A stretch of 7,993 nucleotides of DNA, from positions 1 to 7,993 of the forward strand of contig DATBMY010000344.1 of assembly GCA_036554605.1 (NCBI GenBank). Reading direction: 5' to 3'. Below, in pieces: positions 6,698-7,993 of the stretch; position 1 is the first letter of the stretch; the number at the start of each line of letters is the position of its first letter. The DNA comes from DATBMY01 sp036554605 (GTDB lineage Bacteria > Acidobacteriota > Blastocatellia > UBA7656). The notes under the pieces are model-generated. The model ran no database searches. It saw only the letters and a program-made list of their open reading frames with translations, and was not told where the DNA came from. The position numbers and the translations under genes were made by a program.

Positions 6698-6746
6698 AAA
6701 CAGGGAAGCACCCCCCGGCTTCGGACCTCGGACTTCGGACTTTCTT
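6666..6746. terminator. Long hairpin between convergent genes, likely two-way transcription terminator
   Basis: Bases 6666-6693 pair with 6715-6741: about 27 base pairs with one G-U pair (6679/6728) and one bulged T (6689), closing a loop of about 21 bases. On the + strand TTTCTT (6741-6746) follows the stem, as in an intrinsic terminator; on the minus strand the following T content is weak. It sits 37 bases after the dioxygenase stop and 6 bases past the oxidoreductase stop, the expected place for a shared terminator of convergent genes. Confidence 0.7.
6720..6740 (-). repeat. Period-7 tandem repeat, inverted right arm
   Basis: Three heptads TTCGGAC, CTCGGAC and TTCGGAC on the + strand, which read GTCCGAA, GTCCGAG and GTCCGAA on the minus strand. 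It is the same repeat as the left arm, inverted. Confidence 0.85.
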
Positions 6747-6747
6747 G

Positions 6748-7590
6748 TCACTCAATACGCGGCGGTCCCTGCTTGATACGCGCGCGCATCTTATCGACCG
6801 AAGCCCATAGATATTCGAGCCACCATGTGCCGCCCGCTTCCGCGTAGGGCCGGACCTTGGCCGTAGCCTTCTTGCGATTCTTGCCCGGCGTCGAGCCTCC
6901 CACAATCACGTCGAACGGCGCGCTCTGCGTGCGATGCTCGGCGATAAACGCATTCATAGATCGAATCTCGTCGGGCGTTATCGTATATCCCATATCGGCC
7001 TTGTAGACCTGCGGGATGAGACCGTCCCACGAGATGGCGCGCTTCATCGATTTCGTCTTAGGCCAGACCCCCACGACCCAGACAGGGATTCTCGGCGACT
7101 GCACGGGCGTCGGGAGCATCGTCATATCCTCGACCTGATAATGATTGCCCGCGAAGCTGAACGACTTGCCGCTCCATAACCCGTTGAGGATGGCCAGCCC
7201 TTCATCCGTTCGCTCGGCGCGGACTCTTAAATCCATCGCCTCGCCAACTTTCGAGAAACCGCCGTCGTCTTCAGCCGCGCCCAGACCGACGCCTAATATG
7301 AGGCGGCCATCGGACAGGTGATCGATGCTTACGGTCTCTCGCGCGAGCTTCCACGGTCGCCGCCTCGTTACCGGAGTTATGAGCGTGCCGATGCGTATTC
7401 GCTCCGTGCGCATCGCCATGGCGGCCAGCGTCACCCACGGGTCGAACCATGGGAACGACGGCATGTTCGCAGCACTAATGGCGATCCCGTCGGCTATAAG
7501 AACTCCGTCCCAGCCCGCCGCTTCGGCTTCCGAAGCAAGTTCGGCCATAAGCTTTGGATCGCCCCCTTCGATGACGAACGCGTATTTCAT
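6748..7590 (-). CDS. LLM-class (luciferase-like) flavin-dependent oxidoreductase
   Basis: From ATG 7588-7590 the product has 280 residues. It is a luciferase-like TIM barrel (PF00296 type): MKYAFVIEGGDP first strand, AEAAGWDGVLIAD (22-34), DPWVTLAAMAMRTERIRIGT (50-69), then PVTRRRPWKLARETVSIDHL (73-92) and SDGRLILGVGLG (93-104), the most conserved block of the family. The end KVRPYAEAGGTWWLEY (245-260) also fits. Members use reduced FMN or F420 to oxidise or reduce small organics; cofactor and substrate cannot be told here. At 280 residues it is somewhat shorter than bacterial luciferase alpha chains, but within the range of this family. No signal peptide: cytoplasmic. AAAGGAG at 7597-7603 with a 6-base spacer fixes this ATG; the longer in-frame start at 7665 adds 25 poorly conserved-looking residues and lacks support. 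It converges on the dioxygenase gene and is divergent from the receptor gene at 7743. Confidence 0.9.
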   Translation of the reverse strand: MKYAFVIEGGDPKLMAELASEAEAAGWDGVLIADGIAISAANMPSFPWFDPWVTLAAMAMRTERIRIGTLITPVTRRRPWKLARETVSIDHLSDGRLILGVGLGAAEDDGGFSKVGEAMDLRVRAERTDEGLAILNGLWSGKSFSFAGNHYQVEDMTMLPTPVQSPRIPVWVVGVWPKTKSMKRAISWDGLIPQVYKADMGYTITPDEIRSMNAFIAEHRTQSAPFDVIVGGSTPGKNRKKATAKVRPYAEAGGTWWLEYLWASVDKMRARIKQGPPRIE

Positions 7591-7596
7591 GCGCGG

Positions 7597-7603
7597 CTCC
7601 TTT
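7597..7603 (-). promoter_or_regulatory. Ribosome binding site AAAGGAG of the LLM oxidoreductase gene
   Basis: On the minus strand AAAGGAG ends 6 bases before ATG 7590 and decides for this start over the upstream ATG at 7665. Confidence 0.8.
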
Positions 7604-7650
7604 CCGCAAACCGATTTCTTTTCTTTATCCAAGTATGCGCGCCGCATCCG

Positions 7651-7663
7651 GACACCTAGTGTC
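7651..7663. promoter_or_regulatory. Inverted repeat GACACctaGTGTC, possible operator in the LLM gene leader
   Basis: Two perfect 5-base arms around CTA, lying between the candidate minus-strand promoter and the oxidoreductase start. Position and symmetry suit a small operator; the short arms mean it may be chance. Confidence 0.3.
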
Positions 7664-7684
7664 ATATTAGTTGCGCGCGTGATG

Positions 7685-7714
7685 ATAATTTGGCGGACTG
7701 TTTAAATTTGTCGA
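7685..7714 (-). promoter_or_regulatory. Candidate promoter for the LLM oxidoreductase gene
   Basis: On the minus strand, TCGACA (7709-7714, 5 of 6 to TTGACA) and AATTAT (7685-7690, 4 of 6 to TATAAT) are 18 bases apart. The start would be near 7677, with a leader of about 87 bases. Confidence 0.35.
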
Positions 7715-7742
7715 TTCTTCTGCGAGAATAGTTCCCGAAATC

Positions 7743-7993
7743 ATGATCTGCGGTAAGAGAGTACTTGGAAGAATGGGCGGCATAGCCGTTGTCGCCGTAG
7801 TTCTGGCCGCGCTCGGCCCGATTCTGCTCGCGCAGTCGAACGCGGGCGCGATCCGCGGTGGTGTCAGCGATCCTACAGGCGCAGCCATATCGAATGCGAA
7901 AGTCCGGCTGCGAAACCTCTTAACTAATTATGAGCAGACAGTCACCACGGATGATCGCGGCGTTTATCAACTGATAGACATCCCGTTTAATCG
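7743..7993 (+). CDS. TonB-dependent receptor with carboxypeptidase-regulatory-like domain, N-terminal part (3' end outside window)
   Basis: An open frame begins at ATG 7743 and runs 83 codons to the window edge without a stop. Residues 1-34 are a signal peptide: basic start (K5, R6, R10), hydrophobic core GIAVVAVVLAALGPILLA, and likely cleavage after LLA or SNA. Residues 35-83 begin AGAIRGGVSDPTGAAISNAKV and end TVTTDDRGVYQLIDIPF. This is the carboxypeptidase-regulatory-like (CarboxypepD_reg) Ig-like fold that precedes the plug and barrel of very large Oar-like TonB-dependent receptors in Acidobacteriota. Outer-membrane uptake or adhesion is the expected role; the substrate is unknown. No clear Shine-Dalgarno sequence precedes ATG 7743 (upstream bases are TTCCCGAAATC), nor a well-spaced one the inner ATG 7773; the 7743 start gives the better signal peptide. 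A carboxypeptidase itself is unlikely, as only the regulatory-like domain is seen. Confidence 0.82.
   Translation, partial: MICGKRVLGRMGGIAVVAVVLAALGPILLAQSNAGAIRGGVSDPTGAAISNAKVRLRNLLTNYEQTVTTDDRGVYQLIDIPFN

Noticed and set aside
6660..6740. CRISPR-like array or insertion-sequence end
   Set aside because: The repeats are 7 bases with no spacers and form one hairpin; there is no transposase, cas gene or target-site duplication nearby.
7591..7665. 25-residue N-terminal extension of the LLM oxidoreductase from ATG 7665
   Set aside because: The family begins with a first strand like MKYAFVIEG, and AAAGGAG sits right before ATG 7590; the extension is basic and unlike the fold.

Overview
This is bacterial chromosomal DNA, moderately GC-rich by eye. 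The gene mix points to a Gram-negative, soil-type organism, most likely Acidobacteriota (perhaps Blastocatellia): TonB-dependent receptor pieces with a carboxypeptidase-regulatory-like N-domain, a secreted VPS10/Asp-box propeller of about 1,060 residues, a Tat-exported intradiol dioxygenase and a luciferase-like flavin oxidoreductase. The taxon is an inference from gene content; no rRNA or other phylogenetic marker is present.

Layout: (1) 1-624, + strand, the 3' end of a TonB-dependent outer-membrane receptor. (2) 655-1140, + strand, a GNAT acetyltransferase. (3) 1137-1247, a stem-loop over the GNAT stop codon, a good sigma70-type promoter and a strong ribosome binding site, leading into (4) 1248-4424, + strand, a secreted VPS10/sortilin-like Asp-box propeller. 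(5) 4439-5599, - strand, a cytoplasmic TPR protein meeting gene 4 tail to tail. (6) 5600-5956, a 357-base divergent control region with a TATAAT box on each strand and a perfect 14-bp palindrome. (7) 5957-6628, + strand, a Tat-exported protocatechuate-dioxygenase-like enzyme with all iron ligands. (8) 6660-6746, a hairpin built from a period-7 repeat, a likely two-way terminator. (9) 6748-7590, - strand, an LLM-class flavin-dependent oxidoreductase. (10) 7743-7993, + strand, the start of a second TonB-dependent receptor that runs off the window.

The genes read as mostly single transcription units rather than one operon: strands alternate, and each intergenic gap carries its own promoter, ribosome binding site or terminator candidates. 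A loose common theme is the cell envelope: four of the seven products (both receptors, the propeller and the dioxygenase) carry or belong to families with export signals. I see no CRISPR array, insertion sequence, tRNA, rRNA or phage gene, and no convincing evidence of an undescribed multi-gene system. The most unusual sequence features are the heptad-repeat terminator, the divergent promoter region, the overlapping hairpin/promoter ahead of the propeller gene, and frequent use of the isoleucine codon ATA in GC-rich genes.
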